This document shows, piece by piece, positions 4,917 through 5,498 of a stretch of DNA of 5,498 nt. Source of the DNA: Gammaproteobacteria bacterium (GTDB taxonomy: Bacteria; Pseudomonadota; Gammaproteobacteria; Granulosicoccales; Granulosicoccaceae); contig DOIU01000494.1 of the NCBI GenBank assembly GCA_003511825.1, positions 1 through 5,498 on the forward strand, in the 5' to 3' direction. The position numbers and the translations under genes are program-made. Under the pieces are notes generated by a model that was given only the letters and a program-made list of their open reading frames with translations, was not told the DNA's origin and searched no databases. How positions within the stretch are numbered: position 1 is the first letter of the stretch; each line of letters starts with the position of its first letter.

Positions 4917-5498
4917 CTACAGTGCACCCAGATTGAGCAAGCGGGTTTCACCGCTGTTATCGTCGACGCCATCATTGTCGTTGATGATAAACACGTCACC
5001 GTTGCTGGTGATGGCGCTGCCTTCGACTTTTTCTGCGATGATGGCACCGCCAGCGCTGAGATCGTTGAGCAGATCCCGCTCCAGAGTCTTGTTCAAGGTG
5101 GCGCCGTCCGTCACCGTGCTGATATCAACACTGTACAAACGTTTGATGGCTGCGTCAGGGCCGCCTTGGTTATCGCGCTCGATGATCAGGAAGCGGCCGT
5201 TACCCAGAGGTGTAATATCTGATAACCCTACCCAACCACCTGCGGCTGATGCGCTGGCTTCCAAGGGATAGAACATGAATTGCCACGCGTCGTTAGCGAC
5301 GTCGTAGATGCCAATGCGAGGGTTGTCTTCGTCGCCCCAGGCGCGTTGCATGGCGACATATACCTTGCTATCGTACTCGGCGACACCTTCAAAGCCAAAG
5401 CGCAATTGGATCTGGTTTAACGCGTCCGGCAGCATCACGGCTTGGGTAATGACACCACCCGCATCCGTTTTGATCAGCAAGTTTGCGCTCTCGACAGG
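4917..5498 (-). CDS. Phytase-like esterase domain protein, C-terminal part (partial)
   Basis: The frame is open through the window end, so the N-terminus is missing; 193 residues are visible and the stop is TAG at 4919-4917. The sequence resembles the 'esterase-like activity of phytase' domain, a beta-propeller fold of secreted or periplasmic proteins. Marks are FEGVAEYDSKVYVA (about 36-49), GLSDITPLGNGRFLIIERD (91-109), a KRLYSVDI strand, and near the end VEGSAITSNGDVFIINDNDG, where the EG and NDND elements close the propeller. The acidic residues could bind calcium, as in related propellers, but this is inferred, and phytase activity is not established for most members. A signal peptide would lie outside the window. 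TTG 5480 is an internal Leu codon and not a start. Confidence 0.82.
   Translation of the reverse strand, partial: PVESANLLIKTDAGGVITQAVMLPDALNQIQLRFGFEGVAEYDSKVYVAMQRAWGDEDNPRIGIYDVANDAWQFMFYPLEASASAAGGWVGLSDITPLGNGRFLIIERDNQGGPDAAIKRLYSVDISTVTDGATLNKTLERDLLNDLSAGGAIIAEKVEGSAITSNGDVFIINDNDGVDDNSGETRLLNLGAL

Noticed and set aside
4827..5271. Two + strand frames (4827-5222 and 4879-5271) opposite the phytase-like gene
   Set aside because: The minus strand has clear phytase-like motifs through this region; the + frames show none and have no convincing ribosome site.

Overview
The window reads as an ordinary chromosomal segment of a gammaproteobacterium. It is moderately GC-rich by eye, it carries a YrdA-type gamma-carbonic anhydrase, a Bcr/CflA-type drug transporter and a small zinc-ribbon protein that resembles ones I know from Pseudomonas and Oceanospirillales relatives, and it has no mobile elements. 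The genus cannot be fixed from what is here.

Layout. Positions 1-441 (+) hold the C-terminal part of a GGDEF-domain protein whose active site has decayed while its inhibitory-site motif is kept. A short convergent gap with overlapping hairpins separates it from a 61-residue zinc-ribbon protein (500-685, -). Upstream of that, on the same strand, lies the gamma-carbonic anhydrase-like gene (787-1317, -). It is divergent from a probable two-gene unit on the + strand: a membrane-anchored phospholipase D-superfamily protein (1449-2888), then a 12-helix MFS exporter (2948-4150). The rest of the window is on the - strand: a partial phytase-like esterase (4917-5498), a 100-residue four-cysteine protein resembling the Lar restriction-alleviation family (4388-4690), and an unlisted 39-residue ORF with one hydrophobic segment and a good ribosome binding site (4147-4266), whose stop codon overlaps the stop of the MFS gene.

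The most unusual structure is in the divergent control region 1318-1482. A short palindrome supplies plausible -10 boxes on both strands, an 11-bp-arm inverted repeat sits beside it, and a perfect 37-bp tandem duplication covers the ribosome binding region and first codons of the phospholipase D gene. Because 37 is not a multiple of three, the upstream copy of the start now opens a 15-codon reading frame that ends just inside the real gene, while the better Shine-Dalgarno sequence stays with the upstream copy.

The genes do not form one obvious pathway. The phospholipase D and MFS genes are probably co-transcribed and both act at the inner membrane, but no common substrate can be named. No CRISPR array, tRNA, rRNA, insertion sequence or recognisable defence system is present. 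The Lar-like call and the 39-residue ORF are the likeliest places for new biology, and both rest on short sequences.
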